Shown: piece after piece, positions 45,617-55,891 of the stretch | Layout of the letters: each line of letters begins with the position of its first letter | How positions within the stretch are numbered: position 1 is the stretch's first letter | Assembly: GCA_903918375.1 (NCBI GenBank) | Contig: CAIXED010000065.1 | Span: 1 to 64,000, forward strand | Direction: 5' to 3' | DNA from: an uncultured Pseudomonadota bacterium | GTDB lineage: Bacteria; Pseudomonadota; Gammaproteobacteria; Methylococcales; Methylomonadaceae | Length of the DNA: 64,000 bases | The notes under the pieces: generated by a model | The model's input: the letters and a program-made list of their open reading frames with translations, nothing else | The model's database searches: none | Told to the model about the DNA's origin: nothing | Position numbers and translations under genes: made by a program

Positions 45617-46234
45617 ATGGCACGCAGCAAAAGTAGCCAGCAATGGATGCAGGAACATTTTCACGACGAGTACGTCAAAAAGGCTCAGGCACTTGGTTAT
45701 CGCTCAAGAGCGGTTTTTAAGTTGCAAGAAATCCAAGAAAAAGATCATCTGATTCGCCCTGGCATGAATATTGTCGATTTGGGCGCAGCGCCTGGTGGTT
45801 GGTCTGAATATGTACGGACGATTGTTAGTAAAAAAGACAAAGTGATCGCTTTAGATTTATTAGAAATTGACCCGATTGATGGGGTCGATTTTATCCAAGG
45901 TGATTTTCGAGAAGATGATGTACTCGAACAGTTGTATAAAGTGCTTGATAATCAGCCTGTGCACTTGTTATTGTCGGATATGGCGCCCAATATGAGTGGT
46001 AATAAAGAAGTCGATCAACCTCGCTCAATCTATTTAGGCGAGTTAGCGTTAGATGCCGCCAATACAATGTTGGTAAAGGGTGGTACATTCTTGATTAAAA
46101 TGTTCCAAGGTGCTGGATTCGACGAATTTTGCAATCAGGTGCGGGGTAGTTTTACATCGGTTGTAATTCGTAAACCGAAAGCTTCTCGTCCTCGAAGCAA
46201 TGAAGTTTATATTTTGGCAAAAGGTTTTAAATAA
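45617..46234 (+). CDS. rlmE: 23S rRNA 2'-O-methyltransferase RlmE (RrmJ/FtsJ)
   Basis: 205 aa. SRAVFKLQEIQEKDHLI, the SAM motif VDLGAAPGGWSEYV, LLSDMAPNMSG (catalytic Asp) and GGTFLIKMFQGAGFDEF (catalytic Lys). It methylates U2552 in 23S rRNA. It starts at ATG 45617, 50 bp from yhbY, and is followed by ftsH. Confidence 0.97.
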   Translation: MARSKSSQQWMQEHFHDEYVKKAQALGYRSRAVFKLQEIQEKDHLIRPGMNIVDLGAAPGGWSEYVRTIVSKKDKVIALDLLEIDPIDGVDFIQGDFREDDVLEQLYKVLDNQPVHLLLSDMAPNMSGNKEVDQPRSIYLGELALDAANTMLVKGGTFLIKMFQGAGFDEFCNQVRGSFTSVVIRKPKASRPRSNEVYILAKGFK

Positions 46235-46320
46235 GCTGGGTCAAGCTTATCTAGCGAGTATTCCTGATACAATTACTCGGTTTTCTAATACTAGGGCTGT
46301 TCTAGGCCGGAGCGCGTAAC

Positions 46321-48249
46321 TTGAGCGATATGATAAAAAATTTAGTTTTGTGGGTCGTCATCGCAGTGGTATTGATGGCGGTATTCAATAATTTTGGTTC
46401 CAAATCGATTCGTAACGACTCGACGCTGTCTTATTCGCAATTGATTGATGCGGTAAAAGCCGGTCAAGTTCAGCAAGTTGCTATCTCAGACAACATGATC
46501 AAAGGCAAAATGCAGGCGGGCGATAAGTTTAAAACTTATATGCCGAATGACCCGCATTTGATTGATGATCTGTTAGCCAATGGCGTTGAAATTAGCGTTC
46601 AACCGCCGGAAGAGCCTTCTTTGTTAATGCAGATTTTTGTTTCCTTTGGGCCGATTTTGTTGCTGATTGCGGTTTGGGTGTTTTTCATGCGCCAAATGCA
46701 AGGTGGCGGCATGGGGGGGCGCGGTGGCGCGATGGGCTTTGGCAAAAGCAAAGCCAGAATGCTTGAACAAGACCAAAATAAAGTCACGTTTGCTGATGTT
46801 GCAGGTTGTGACGAAGCTAAAGAAGAAGTCGAAGAAATGGTCGATTTCTTAAGAGACCCTGCTAAATATCAAAAATTAGGCGGCAAAGTGCCTCGCGGTG
46901 CTTTGATGGTTGGTCCTCCAGGTACCGGTAAAACGTTATTAGCAAGAGCGATTGCTGGCGAAGCCAAAGTGCCTTTCTTCACTATTTCAGGTTCTGATTT
47001 CGTTGAAATGTTTGTCGGTGTCGGTGCATCTCGAGTGCGCGATATGTTTGAACAAGCTAAGAAACATGCGCCTTGCATTATCTTTATTGACGAAATCGAC
47101 GCGGTTGGTCGTTCGCGTGGTGCTGGTTTAGGTGGTGGTAATGACGAACGTGAACAAACCTTAAACCAATTATTGGTTGAAATGGATGGTTTTGAAGGTC
47201 ATGAAGGGATTATCGTTATTGCTGCGACTAACCGTGCAGACGTATTAGATAAAGCCTTATTAAGACCGGGTCGTTTTGATCGTCAAGTAGTGGTTGGCGT
47301 GCCTGATGTTCGAGGCCGCGAACAAATTCTCAATGTCCATCTTAAAAAAGTACCCGCCGCTGATGACGTAAAAGTTAAATACATCGCTCAAGGTACCCCG
47401 GGTTTTTCAGGTGCTGATTTAGCCAACTTAGTGAATGAAGCGGCTTTATTTGCTGCCCGCCTTAACAAGCGCGTGGTTAGTATGGCTGATTTAGAAAAAG
47501 CCAAGGACAAGCTAATCATGGGCGCGGAAAGACGCTCTATGGTGATGGACGAGAAAGAAAAGAAAATGACTGCTTATCATGAAGCTGGTCATGCCATCGT
47601 TGGTCGCTTGGTTCCAGATCATGATCCGGTTTACAAAGTCAGTATCATGCCGCGTGGTCGTGCTTTGGGTGTCACCATGTTTTTACCAGAGCGTGATCAA
47701 TACAGTGCCAGCAAACGTAAATTAGACAGCATGATTTCAAGTTTGTACGGTGGACGAATTGCCGAAGAATTGATTTTCGGCTGGGAAGAAGTGTCTACTG
47801 GCGCATCAAACGATATTGAAAGGGCGACAGAATTAGCCAGAAATATGGTGACTAAATGGGGCTTATCGCAGCGTTTAGGGCCTTTGGCTTATAGCGAAGA
47901 AGAAGGTGAAGTATTCTTGGGACGCTCTGTGACCCAACATAAATCAGTCGCGGAAGAAACTTCTCACACCATTGATGAAGAAATTCGCTCTATCATTGAT
48001 AGAAACTATGAAAGAGCTGAAAAAATTCTCAAAGAAAATTCAGATATTCTGCACGCTATGTCAGATGCTTTGATGAAATACGAAACCATCGATAAATACC
48101 AAATCGATGATTTAATGAATAGAAAACCAGTCAGAGAGCCTAAAGGATGGGATGAAACCCCCCCACCGCCATCAACACCGGTTGAAGCTGAGCCTTGGGG
48201 TCAAGATACACATAGCGCATCTGTTGATGGTACGGCTGAACAGAGTTAA
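46321..48249 (+). CDS. ftsH: ATP-dependent zinc metalloprotease FtsH
   Basis: 642 aa. TTG start at 46321 with GGAG eight bases upstream, although the next ATG three codons on is possible. Two N-terminal membrane helices (about 7-24 and 100-122) enclose the periplasmic domain. The AAA module has [12 protein letters not shown] and [10 protein letters not shown], and the protease domain has the zinc motif HEAGH. It degrades membrane and regulatory proteins. G7 and C7 coding runs here are in frame. Unlike in E. coli, folP does not separate it from glmM. Confidence 0.98.
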   Translation: MSDMIKNLVLWVVIAVVLMAVFNNFGSKSIRNDSTLSYSQLIDAVKAGQVQQVAISDNMIKGKMQAGDKFKTYMPNDPHLIDDLLANGVEISVQPPEEPSLLMQIFVSFGPILLLIAVWVFFMRQMQGGGMGGRGGAMGFGKSKARMLEQDQNKVTFADVAGCDEAKEEVEEMVDFLRDPAKYQKLGGKVPRGALMVGPPGTGKTLLARAIAGEAKVPFFTISGSDFVEMFVGVGASRVRDMFEQAKKHAPCIIFIDEIDAVGRSRGAGLGGGNDEREQTLNQLLVEMDGFEGHEGIIVIAATNRADVLDKALLRPGRFDRQVVVGVPDVRGREQILNVHLKKVPAADDVKVKYIAQGTPGFSGADLANLVNEAALFAARLNKRVVSMADLEKAKDKLIMGAERRSMVMDEKEKKMTAYHEAGHAIVGRLVPDHDPVYKVSIMPRGRALGVTMFLPERDQYSASKRKLDSMISSLYGGRIAEELIFGWEEVSTGASNDIERATELARNMVTKWGLSQRLGPLAYSEEEGEVFLGRSVTQHKSVAEETSHTIDEEIRSIIDRNYERAEKILKENSDILHAMSDALMKYETIDKYQIDDLMNRKPVREPKGWDETPPPPSTPVEAEPWGQDTHSASVDGTAEQS

Positions 48250-48265
48250 TTTAGACACAAAAACC

Positions 48266-48293
48266 AAGAGAGGCTAACGCCTCTCTTTTTTTT
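48266..48293 (+). terminator. Rho-independent terminator after ftsH
   Basis: AAGAGAGGC-TAAC-GCCTCTCTT followed by further T. glmM starts 25 bases later, so glmM must have its own promoter or depend on read-through. Confidence 0.85.
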
Positions 48294-48317
48294 GGTAATT
48301 AGAAACAAGAGAGAAAT

Positions 48318-49649
48318 ATGGCAAAAAAATATTTTGGTACAGACGGTATTCGCGGCAAAGTAGGGGATTACCCCATTACGGCAGATTTCATGCTCAAGCT
48401 CGGTTGGGCGACTGGTCGAGTTTTTGCAAAAGAAGGTGGTTTTGTTTTAGTCGGTAAAGACACCCGAATTTCTGGATATATGTTTGAATCAGCCCTGGAA
48501 GCGGGGCTTTCTGCCGCAGGCGTTGATACCAAAATGCTAGGCCCGATGCCAACCCCAGGGGTTGCTTATTTAACCCGCACCTTGCGCGCTAAAGCGGGTA
48601 TCGTCATTAGTGCTTCTCATAATCCTTATTACGATAACGGGATTAAATTTTTCTCGGTCAGCGGTGCTAAGTTGCCGGATGATTTAGAACATCAAATTGA
48701 ACATTATATTGACGCGCCGATGACTACCGTTGAATCATCCAAGCTCGGTAAAGTCAAGCGGGTCAGCGATGCTGCCGGACGTTATATCGAATTTTGTAAA
48801 GCGACTGTCCCTCCGCAACTCGATTTCAGAGGTATGCGGATTGTGATTGATTGTGCCAATGGCGCGACTTACCACATTGCTCCTCATGTCTTTGCGGAAG
48901 TCGGTGCGGAAGTAGTGGCGATCGCCGCTGAACCAGATGGTCTTAATATTAATGACGAATGTGGTGCAACTAAGCCTGAGAATTTGGCTGCTAAAGTTTT
49001 AGAATTTCGCGCTGATCTTGGTATCGCTTTAGATGGCGATGGCGACAGAATTATCATGGTTGATCACAAAGGCGAAATTGTTGATGGGGATGAGCTGATT
49101 TACGTGATTGCTAAATCGCGCTTAGACGAAGGTAAGCTGACAGGCCCGGTCGTTGGTACTTTGATGTCTAACTTAGGCATGGAGCACGCGCTAAATGCTT
49201 TAGGGGTGCCGTTATTTAGAGCGAATGTTGGTGATCGCTATGTGATGGAATTATTAGCCGAAAAACAAGGCATGTTGGGCGGCGAAGGGTCTGGTCATAT
49301 TATCTGTTTGGATAAAACTACAACGGGTGACGGCATCGTTTCCGCTTTGCAAGTGTTGGCCGAAATGCAACGTACCGGCAAAAGCCTCAACGAATTGAAA
49401 TCAGGGATGAAAAAATATCCGCAAGTCCTGATAAATGTCAAAGTTGAGAAAAGAGTCAATATCAACGAAAACGAAGCGATTAAAAAAGCGGTTGCGGCTG
49501 TTGAGAAGAAATTAGGCGACAAGGGTAGGGTGTTGCTAAGAGCTTCCGGTACCGAACCATTAGTAAGAGTAATGGTAGAAGGTGTTGATGAGGATGATGT
49601 CAACAAATACGCCCAACAATTGGCGAATGACGTCAAAAAGGCAATCTAA
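48318..49649 (+). CDS. glmM: Phosphoglucosamine mutase
   Basis: 443 aa. The phosphoserine is Ser100 in [16 protein letters not shown]. The metal loop is DGDGDRI, the sugar loop is GEGSGHI, and [15 protein letters not shown] is the phosphate-binding end. It converts glucosamine-6-phosphate to glucosamine-1-phosphate for UDP-GlcNAc. The ribosome site AAGAGAG lies between the terminator and ATG. Confidence 0.97.
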   Translation: MAKKYFGTDGIRGKVGDYPITADFMLKLGWATGRVFAKEGGFVLVGKDTRISGYMFESALEAGLSAAGVDTKMLGPMPTPGVAYLTRTLRAKAGIVISASHNPYYDNGIKFFSVSGAKLPDDLEHQIEHYIDAPMTTVESSKLGKVKRVSDAAGRYIEFCKATVPPQLDFRGMRIVIDCANGATYHIAPHVFAEVGAEVVAIAAEPDGLNINDECGATKPENLAAKVLEFRADLGIALDGDGDRIIMVDHKGEIVDGDELIYVIAKSRLDEGKLTGPVVGTLMSNLGMEHALNALGVPLFRANVGDRYVMELLAEKQGMLGGEGSGHIICLDKTTTGDGIVSALQVLAEMQRTGKSLNELKSGMKKYPQVLINVKVEKRVNINENEAIKKAVAAVEKKLGDKGRVLLRASGTEPLVRVMVEGVDEDDVNKYAQQLANDVKKAI

Positions 49650-49708
49650 CTTGAACTTAAACTAGCCAGCGTTTATCATAGCTGGCTTTAATTGGCTCGG
49701 AGAAAGTG

Positions 49709-50455
49709 ATGCGGCAGTCTTTGATTATGGGAAACTGGAAAATGAACGGCAATCTTCAAGATGGTCAACAGCTTGCAAAAGCGTTGGCAGAAGGTCTTGG
49801 TGAAGTTCAACAAGAAGTTGCAGTTTGTGTTCCATTTGTCTATTTATCAGGTATTCGCGATGTTTTAGCATCTTCACCTATTGCATTAGGTGCGCAAAAT
49901 GTTGCTGATCAAGCGTCTGGTGCATACACCGGTGAAGTATCGGCAACCATGTTAGCTGACATTGGTGCGAAATACGCTTTAGTAGGTCACTCAGAAAGAC
50001 GTAGCTACTACGGTGACACCAACCAAACCGTTGCAAATCGTTTTTGCCAAGCTCAAAAACAAAACGTCATCCCTGTTCTTTGTGTAGGTGAAACCTTAGA
50101 AGAACGTGAACAAGATAGAACTTTCCAAGTCGTTGATGAGCAATTGGATGCTGTCATTGATGCCGCTGGCATTGAAGCATTCGCCAATGCTGTTATCGCT
50201 TACGAACCTGTTTGGGCAATCGGCACTGGTAAAACAGCATCTGATGATCAAGCACAAGAAGTTCACAAATACATCCGTGAACGCATTGCTGCTAGAAGCC
50301 AAGCAATTGCAGACAAAGTACAAATTTTATACGGCGGTAGTGTCAAAGCTGACAATGCCAAAGCGTTATTTGCAATGCCAGACATCGATGGCGGTTTAGT
50401 AGGCGGTGCATCTTTAGATGCTAAAGGCTTCCTGCAAATCTGTCATTCAGTCTAG
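49709..50455 (+). CDS. tpiA: Triosephosphate isomerase
   Basis: 248 aa from ATG 49709 (a GTG one codon upstream is in frame). Substrate residues are in GNWKMNG (Lys), GHSERR (His) and AYEPVWAIGTGK (Glu). It interconverts DHAP and glyceraldehyde-3-phosphate. Order glmM-tpiA-secG is usual in this class. Confidence 0.98.
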   Translation: MRQSLIMGNWKMNGNLQDGQQLAKALAEGLGEVQQEVAVCVPFVYLSGIRDVLASSPIALGAQNVADQASGAYTGEVSATMLADIGAKYALVGHSERRSYYGDTNQTVANRFCQAQKQNVIPVLCVGETLEEREQDRTFQVVDEQLDAVIDAAGIEAFANAVIAYEPVWAIGTGKTASDDQAQEVHKYIRERIAARSQAIADKVQILYGGSVKADNAKALFAMPDIDGGLVGGASLDAKGFLQICHSV

Positions 50456-50476
50456 TATTCTAGTTTTAGGATCAAT

Positions 50477-50833
50477 ATGTTGTATCAAGTAATTATTGTT
50501 ATACACATCCTGTTAGGGGTGGGTATTGTCGGCCTAGTATTAATGCAACAAGGCAAAGGTGCAGATGCAGGTGCGGCTTTCGGTAGTGGCGCATCTGGAT
50601 CAGTATTTGGTGCTCAAGGTGCAGCATCGTTCTTATCAAGAACCACTGCTATTTTTGCTACCTTGTTTTTTATTACAAGCCTAGGCTTGGCAGCGTTAAG
50701 CGGCTATCACGGAAAAAAAACAGACTTGATGGACCAACCGGTTGTTGAGAATGTTAAAGCTGATGATGTTCCTGAAGCGCCAATGCCAGAAGCGCCAGTG
50801 ATCAAAGAAGTAGAAGCACCAGCTGCAAAATAA
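50477..50833 (+). CDS. secG: Protein-export membrane protein SecG
   Basis: 118 aa. Two membrane helices ([18 protein letters not shown] and [20 protein letters not shown]) flank the conserved [20 protein letters not shown] loop. The C-terminal tail is rich in Glu, Pro and Ala. Auxiliary part of the SecYEG channel. Confidence 0.96.
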   Translation: MLYQVIIVIHILLGVGIVGLVLMQQGKGADAGAAFGSGASGSVFGAQGAASFLSRTTAIFATLFFITSLGLAALSGYHGKKTDLMDQPVVENVKADDVPEAPMPEAPVIKEVEAPAAK

Positions 50834-50842
50834 ACTGATAAA

Positions 50843-50927
50843 GCCGATGTGGTGAAATTGGTAGACACGCCATCTTGAGGGGGTGGTGACGCAAGTCGTG
50901 GCGGTTCAAGTCCGCCCATCGGTACCA
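50843..50927 (+). tRNA. tRNA-Leu (GAG)
   Basis: 85 bases with encoded CCA. Acceptor GCCGATG/CATCGGT, long variable arm, anticodon GAG in CTTGAGG, T-arm GGTTCAAGTCC. It lies 9 bases after secG, as leuU does in E. coli, and has an integrase remnant downstream. Confidence 0.95.
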
Positions 50928-50969
50928 GACGCTAGTTTTAATTAATTCGCAAAAGTTCAAAAAAACCTC

Positions 50970-51004
50970 AAAACCCGCAAGTCGTAAGTCTTGGCGGGTT
51001 TTTT
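50970..51004 (+). terminator. Rho-independent terminator after tRNA-Leu
   Basis: AAAACCCGC and GCGGGTTTT with an inner AAG/CTT extension, followed by T-run. It ends the secG-tRNA transcript. Confidence 0.8.
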
Positions 51005-51050
51005 ATTGTCCAAAGGGAATCAACGAAAACCAGCGGCAATCAATCAAAAG

Positions 51051-51110
51051 TGTTCCCTGAATCGTTCCCTAGGATACAATCCCTAAAAAATAGGGAACAG
51101 TTGGGGAACA
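51051..51110. repeat. Nested inverted repeats before the integrase remnant
   Basis: TGTTCCC (51051), GTTCCCTA (51064), TAGGGAAC (51091) and GGGAACA (51104): two nested inverted pairs with 6- and 5-base gaps, ending three bases before the integrase ATG. Typical of an operator or of recombinase arm sites. Confidence 0.6.
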
Positions 51111-51113
51111 TTT

Positions 51114-52068
51114 ATGGCTATCAACATCAATAAAGACATCACCTACAAAACGGCGCAACCCAAAGAAAAAGAGTATTTAATTTCCGATGGTGGGAGCCTG
51201 TATTTACTGGTTAAGCCAGAAGGTACTAAGTTTTGGCGGTAAGTGTGTCCGAAAATTACTTTAGGTGCTTATCCTGACTTGTCGCTGGCTGATGCTAGGG
51301 GTAAGGCGGCAAAGTACCGTGAATATATTGTTAATGGTATTGATCCAGTAATTGAGCATAACGATAAAAAACAATCCAATAAAACCAATCAACAGAACGC
51401 CGACCGAATAAAAGCAGGTTTACCCGTGTTAGGCAGTTTTACCGACGTTGCCCAGCAGTGGCTAAAATCGCTTGAACATCTAACCAAGCCCCAGACCCAT
51501 ATCAAAAAAACTAGCCGAATCGAGCGCCTTGTATTTCCTTCAATCGGGGATATTTTGATCAATGAGGTTAAATCGTCTGAAATCTTGGCGCTATTAAAAC
51601 CATTGATTGATAAATCCCAGCTAGAAACAGCGCATCGAGTACATAGTGAAATCAGTTCCATATTTGATTATGGCATTGTGCATAACCTTTGTGTTTACAA
51701 CCCCGCGCAACCTGTAGCAAAGCAGATTCCCGCGCAAAAGGTAAAGCATAGAGCGGCAATCATAGACCCTAAGTTGGTCGGTCAATTACTGCGAGATATT
51801 CAAAACTATCAAGGCACCTTTGTAGTTCAAATGGCTTTCAGAAATCGCTGGGTTACGATTACCGACGTAATGACCGCGCACGGATTCCGGACAACAGCTA
51901 GCACCCAAGGATGATGAGATCGAACGCCAACTAGCCCACGCGCTACGGGATGCCGTTAGAGCCGCTTATAACAGGGCGCAATATCTTGATGAGCCGAGAA
52001 AAATGATGCAAAGCTGGGTGGATTATCTGGATAGCCTGAAAGCTGGTGCTACAGTTGGTGGTATTTAG
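51114..52068 (+). pseudogene. Decayed P4-type tyrosine recombinase (integrase)
   Basis: The N-terminal half reads MAININ..., SDGGSLYLLVKPEGTKFWR, then meets an in-frame TAA at 51240 where the family normally has a basic/aromatic strand. It continues in the same frame with ITLGAYPDLSLADARGKAA and the core-binding domain to about 51800. Most of the catalytic domain is missing: VVQMAF joins a stretch containing TAHGFRTTAST, and then there is a frame change. The C-terminal motif IERQLAHALRDAVRAAYN...YLDEPRKMM, including the tyrosine region, survives at about 51920-52068. It cannot make an active enzyme. The tRNA-Leu end is the likely former target. Confidence 0.85.
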
Positions 52069-52296
52069 GAAAGTGATGGTAGAGATACACGCGAAAATTT
52101 TCACACGTCAAAAGGTGGCAACAAGTCTGTAGCGATTGTATATGGATACAGCTTGTTATTTAGTGAGCTGTCAGTGAAATAGGGATAAGATAAATTTTTG
52201 AACAGGCAGAGAATTTTAAGAAGTATCAAACTGCTTAGTTTTTAAAAACGTTGTAGGTATGGCAATTTGTAATTTCAGTTAGTAAATTTAAAAATT

Positions 52297-52335
52297 AAAA
52301 GGGTAGGTAGGGTTGTGGTTCCTATCTACCCTTTT
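52297..52335 (-). terminator. Terminator of dapB
   Basis: AAAAGGGTAGGTAGG pairs with CCTATCTACCCTTTT; on the minus strand it is followed by TTAATTTTT. It sits 8 bases after the dapB stop. Between it and the integrase relic (52069-52296) I see nothing further. Confidence 0.8.
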
Positions 52336-52342
52336 GTTTGAT

Positions 52343-53152
<810 letters not shown>

Positions 53153-54298
53153 TTATCCTTTTAATTTGTCAAAAAAGCTCTTAACACCGTCGATAAAGCC
53201 GTGTTCTTGTGGGCTGTGTTTTTTACCGCCACCGCTTAAAGATGCTGCCAATTGTTCAATCAAGGCACGTTGCTCTTTGGTTAAATGCACAGGGGTTTCT
53301 AATTGCACACGGCATAATAAATCGCCAATTGCACCGCCGCGCACCGGTTTTACCCCTTTGCCGCGTAAACGGAACAATTTGCCAGTTTGGGTTTCGGCTG
53401 GGATTTTTAACATCACTTTGCCGTCCAGCGTTGGTACTTCGATTTCGCCGCCTAAGCAAGCAGTCGGATAGCTGATCGGTACTTCGCAGTACAAATTGGC
53501 ACCATCGCGGGTGAAAATCGGATGATCTTTAACTTTGACTTGAACATACAAATCACCGCTTGGTCCGCCGTTAACACCGGCTTCGCCTTCACCGGCCAAA
53601 CGAATTCTGTCACCGGTATCGACACCTGATGGCACTTTAACTGACAGGGTTTTAGTTTCTTTGATTCGGCCTTGGCCGTAGCATTTAGGGCAGGGGTCTT
53701 TGATTTGTTTGCCTGTGCCGCGACAAGTTGGGCAAGCTTGTTGCACCGAGAAAAAGCCTTGTTGCATCCGCACTTGGCCGTGACCGTGACAGGTCGAGCA
53801 AGTGATTGGCGAACTGCCTTTTTTCGCGCCGCTGCCGCTACATTCGCCGCAAGTGGTTAACACAGGCACTTTCAGCGTGGTTTCAGTGCCGCCGACGGCT
53901 TCTTCTAAGGTTAATTCCAAGTTGTACAACACATCAGAGCCGCGTTGGATGTTGCTGCGCTGTTGTTGGCGGCCGCCGCCAAAAATATCACCAAACACAT
54001 CACCGAAAATATCACTGAAATTTTCAGCGCCGCCACCGAAACCACCACGACCGCCACCCATAGAAGGGTCAACGCCAGCATGACCAAACTGGTCATAAGC
54101 AGCGCGTTTTTTCGAGTCGGATAAAATCTCGTAAGCTTCCTTGATTTGCTTGAACTTAATCTCAGCTTGTTCAGGATTGTCTTTGTTTCTGTCGGGATGA
54201 TACTTCATCGCCATTTTGCGATAGCTTTGTTTAATTTCAGCTTCGCTGGCGTTTTTACTGACGCCCAACAGTTTGTAAAAATCTTCTTTTGCGGCCAT
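53153..54298 (-). CDS. dnaJ: Chaperone protein DnaJ
   Basis: 381 aa. J domain with HPD ([10 protein letters not shown]), Gly/Phe-rich linker ([14 protein letters not shown]), four CxxCxGxG zinc repeats ([32 protein letters not shown]) and the C-terminal substrate-binding domains. It is separated from dnaK by about 1.6 kb here, which includes a broken toxin-antitoxin locus and a plus-strand Kdo hydroxylase. Confidence 0.98.
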   Translation of the reverse strand: MAAKEDFYKLLGVSKNASEAEIKQSYRKMAMKYHPDRNKDNPEQAEIKFKQIKEAYEILSDSKKRAAYDQFGHAGVDPSMGGGRGGFGGGAENFSDIFGDVFGDIFGGGRQQQRSNIQRGSDVLYNLELTLEEAVGGTETTLKVPVLTTCGECSGSGAKKGSSPITCSTCHGHGQVRMQQGFFSVQQACPTCRGTGKQIKDPCPKCYGQGRIKETKTLSVKVPSGVDTGDRIRLAGEGEAGVNGGPSGDLYVQVKVKDHPIFTRDGANLYCEVPISYPTACLGGEIEVPTLDGKVMLKIPAETQTGKLFRLRGKGVKPVRGGAIGDLLCRVQLETPVHLTKEQRALIEQLAASLSGGGKKHSPQEHGFIDGVKSFFDKLKG

Positions 54299-54369
54299 TT
54301 TTTGCTATGGAGTTGTTTTTATAAGTGGATCATTTTAACAATGCCTAGAGGTTTGGCGTTGTTTAGTTT

Positions 54370-54588
54370 TTAAATGCGGACTAACCAATAATCGGGTCTG
54401 CGTCTTTTGTGGGCTACCGCCAAAATTTGAATCTCGTCGATTGCGACACGAAATAAAACTTTATAGGGGAATTTATCCAATGAAACCGAACGAATATCAG
54501 GTGAACGTAGAACACGAAAACGTAGCGGTGAGCTAATAATCGAGTTCAGTGTTTGTTCAAAATCATTTACTCGCTTTGTCGATATCAT
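54370..54588 (-). pseudogene. Truncated RelE/ParE-type toxin
   Basis: 72 residues matching the C-terminal two thirds of ParE-type toxins: IRSVSLDKFPYKVLFRVAIDEIQILAVAHKRRRPDYWLVR. The N-terminal helical hairpin is missing (the frame starts at MISTKRVNDFEQTL, equivalent to roughly residue 30 of relatives). No ribosome site precedes the ATG. Probably an inactive relic. Confidence 0.6.
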
Positions 54589-54613
54589 CAGTGGTACGTC
54601 TGCGGATGTTTTT

Positions 54614-54714
54614 TTACATAAAGCAGGCAGCTTGCTGTTCAGCTAATTGCGCTTCAAGCTCAGTAATGTGTGCTTCCACCGATTGGTTTTCTGTTTTTGG
54701 TTTTCTTGCTGCAT
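54614..54714 (-). pseudogene. Possible antitoxin relic
   Basis: A short frame ending at 54614 reads ARKPKTENQSVEAHITELEA..., similar in style to ParD/antidote C-termini, but it lacks an in-frame start. An ATG at 54714 is one base out of frame. It sits just upstream of the toxin relic, as an antitoxin should. The rest of 54589-54902 holds no other gene that I can see. Confidence 0.35.
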
Positions 54715-54902
54715 AAAAAAATCCTTATTTTTAGTGATTTGTTTTTACGATAGATTCTTAAATGGGGATGATGCTGATGATTACAAGAGCAAAATTAAAT
54801 TTTTCTGATATTTTTTATTGCCGGATTGATTTAGCACAATGGCTATCCTTGGTCTTGTTTGCGATAATTATCAACAACAGCAAAATTTAGTGGGAAAACG
54901 AT

Positions 54903-55787
54903 ATGAACCTGATTCGTGAGTTTGATTTTACCGAGTGGAATCCAAAGATTTCTGCAGCAACGAGCCAGCAGGCAATCGCTGCACTAGAAGGTGGTTTTGT
55001 GATTTGCTTACCGCATTTGCCATTTGTGCTCACTGAAGATGAAAAGAGGTTTCTGTCTGAAACTTGGTCGGATAAAAAATCTAAAAACATCTCTTTACGT
55101 CCACAAGGTGGGCTAAAAGGAGCGGTAGGGTCAGAGGCTGATTTGAAAGATTTGCGTGCGATGATTCAACGATATTCCGACCAAGCGACGCAACTCGTCA
55201 GCTCGTTATTTCCTGATTACGTGTCGAATCTAGTTGCTGCAAATACAAGTTTGCGCCCGTTTGAGGTGGAATGGCGAGTGAGCTCTTATCGTAAGGATGA
55301 CAAGCGCTTACATACCGATGCGTTCCCATCCAATCCAACGCAGGGTACACGCTTGTTGCGTGTTTTTAATAATGTAAATTTATATGGTAAGCCAAGGGTT
55401 TGGCGTGTAGGGGAGCCTTTTGATGCAATGGTGGCTAAGTATCTGCCGCGTGCAAAAAATATGTTTCCAGGTCAGGCATGGCTCATGCAAAAACTGGGTA
55501 TTACCAAGCGTCAACGTACGCCTTATGACCAATTGATGTTGCAGTTACATGATTTAGTGAAGGCTGATATCAATTATCAGCGAAACTCACCACAGCAAAG
55601 CGTAGATTTTATGCCGGGCACAACTTGGATTGTTTATTCTGATCAGGTGTTACATGCTGCGATGTCTGGTCAATATATGATGGAGCAAACTTTTCACTTG
55701 CCTCCAGAGGCCCTTTATCAGCCTGAAACGTCGCCGATTAAAATCTTGGAGTCGATAAAAGGTAGGTCATTAGGGTTGGCTAGCTAA
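54903..55787 (+). CDS. kdoO: Kdo hydroxylase (KdoO), Fe(II)/2-oxoglutarate dioxygenase
   Basis: 294 aa. The sequence agrees with the Kdo hydroxylase family: RLHTDAFPSNPTQGTRLLRVFNNVN (HxD iron ligands), GKPRVWRVGEPF, AWLMQKLGITKRQRTPYDQLMLQLHD and SDQVLHAAMSGQYMMEQTFHLPPEALY (third His). It adds an oxygen to the terminal Kdo of lipopolysaccharide to give Ko. It lies on the plus strand between dnaJ and dnaK. A ribosome site before the ATG is not obvious (GGGAAAACGAT). Confidence 0.88.
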   Translation: MNLIREFDFTEWNPKISAATSQQAIAALEGGFVICLPHLPFVLTEDEKRFLSETWSDKKSKNISLRPQGGLKGAVGSEADLKDLRAMIQRYSDQATQLVSSLFPDYVSNLVAANTSLRPFEVEWRVSSYRKDDKRLHTDAFPSNPTQGTRLLRVFNNVNLYGKPRVWRVGEPFDAMVAKYLPRAKNMFPGQAWLMQKLGITKRQRTPYDQLMLQLHDLVKADINYQRNSPQQSVDFMPGTTWIVYSDQVLHAAMSGQYMMEQTFHLPPEALYQPETSPIKILESIKGRSLGLAS

Positions 55788-55799
55788 TGCGCATTTTGT

Positions 55800-55883
55800 A
55801 GTAGGTCGGATTCGCTCGAATAGAGCGAACCCAACAATCGAAGGCCAACAAGCTTGGGTTACTGCTATCGCCTAACCCAAGCT
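55800..55883. repeat. REP-like double palindrome
   Basis: TTCGCTC/GAGCGAA (55811-55829), then an 11-bp perfect stem AGCTTGGGTTA/TAACCCAAGCT (55851-55883) with CCCAAC in both modules. It lies between the convergent 3' ends of kdoO and dnaK, and may be both a repeat family and a terminator. Confidence 0.6.
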
Positions 55884-55891
55884 ACAGAGAC

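Noticed and set aside
51243..51914. Frame that could be taken as an intact integrase
   Set aside because: It lacks the N-terminal DNA-binding part before the stop at 51240 and most of the catalytic domain; it is the middle of a pseudogene.
50928..52342. Direct repeat of the tRNA-Leu 3' end as a second attachment site
   Set aside because: Looked for GTCCGCCCATCGGTACCA-like sequence downstream and found none in the window.
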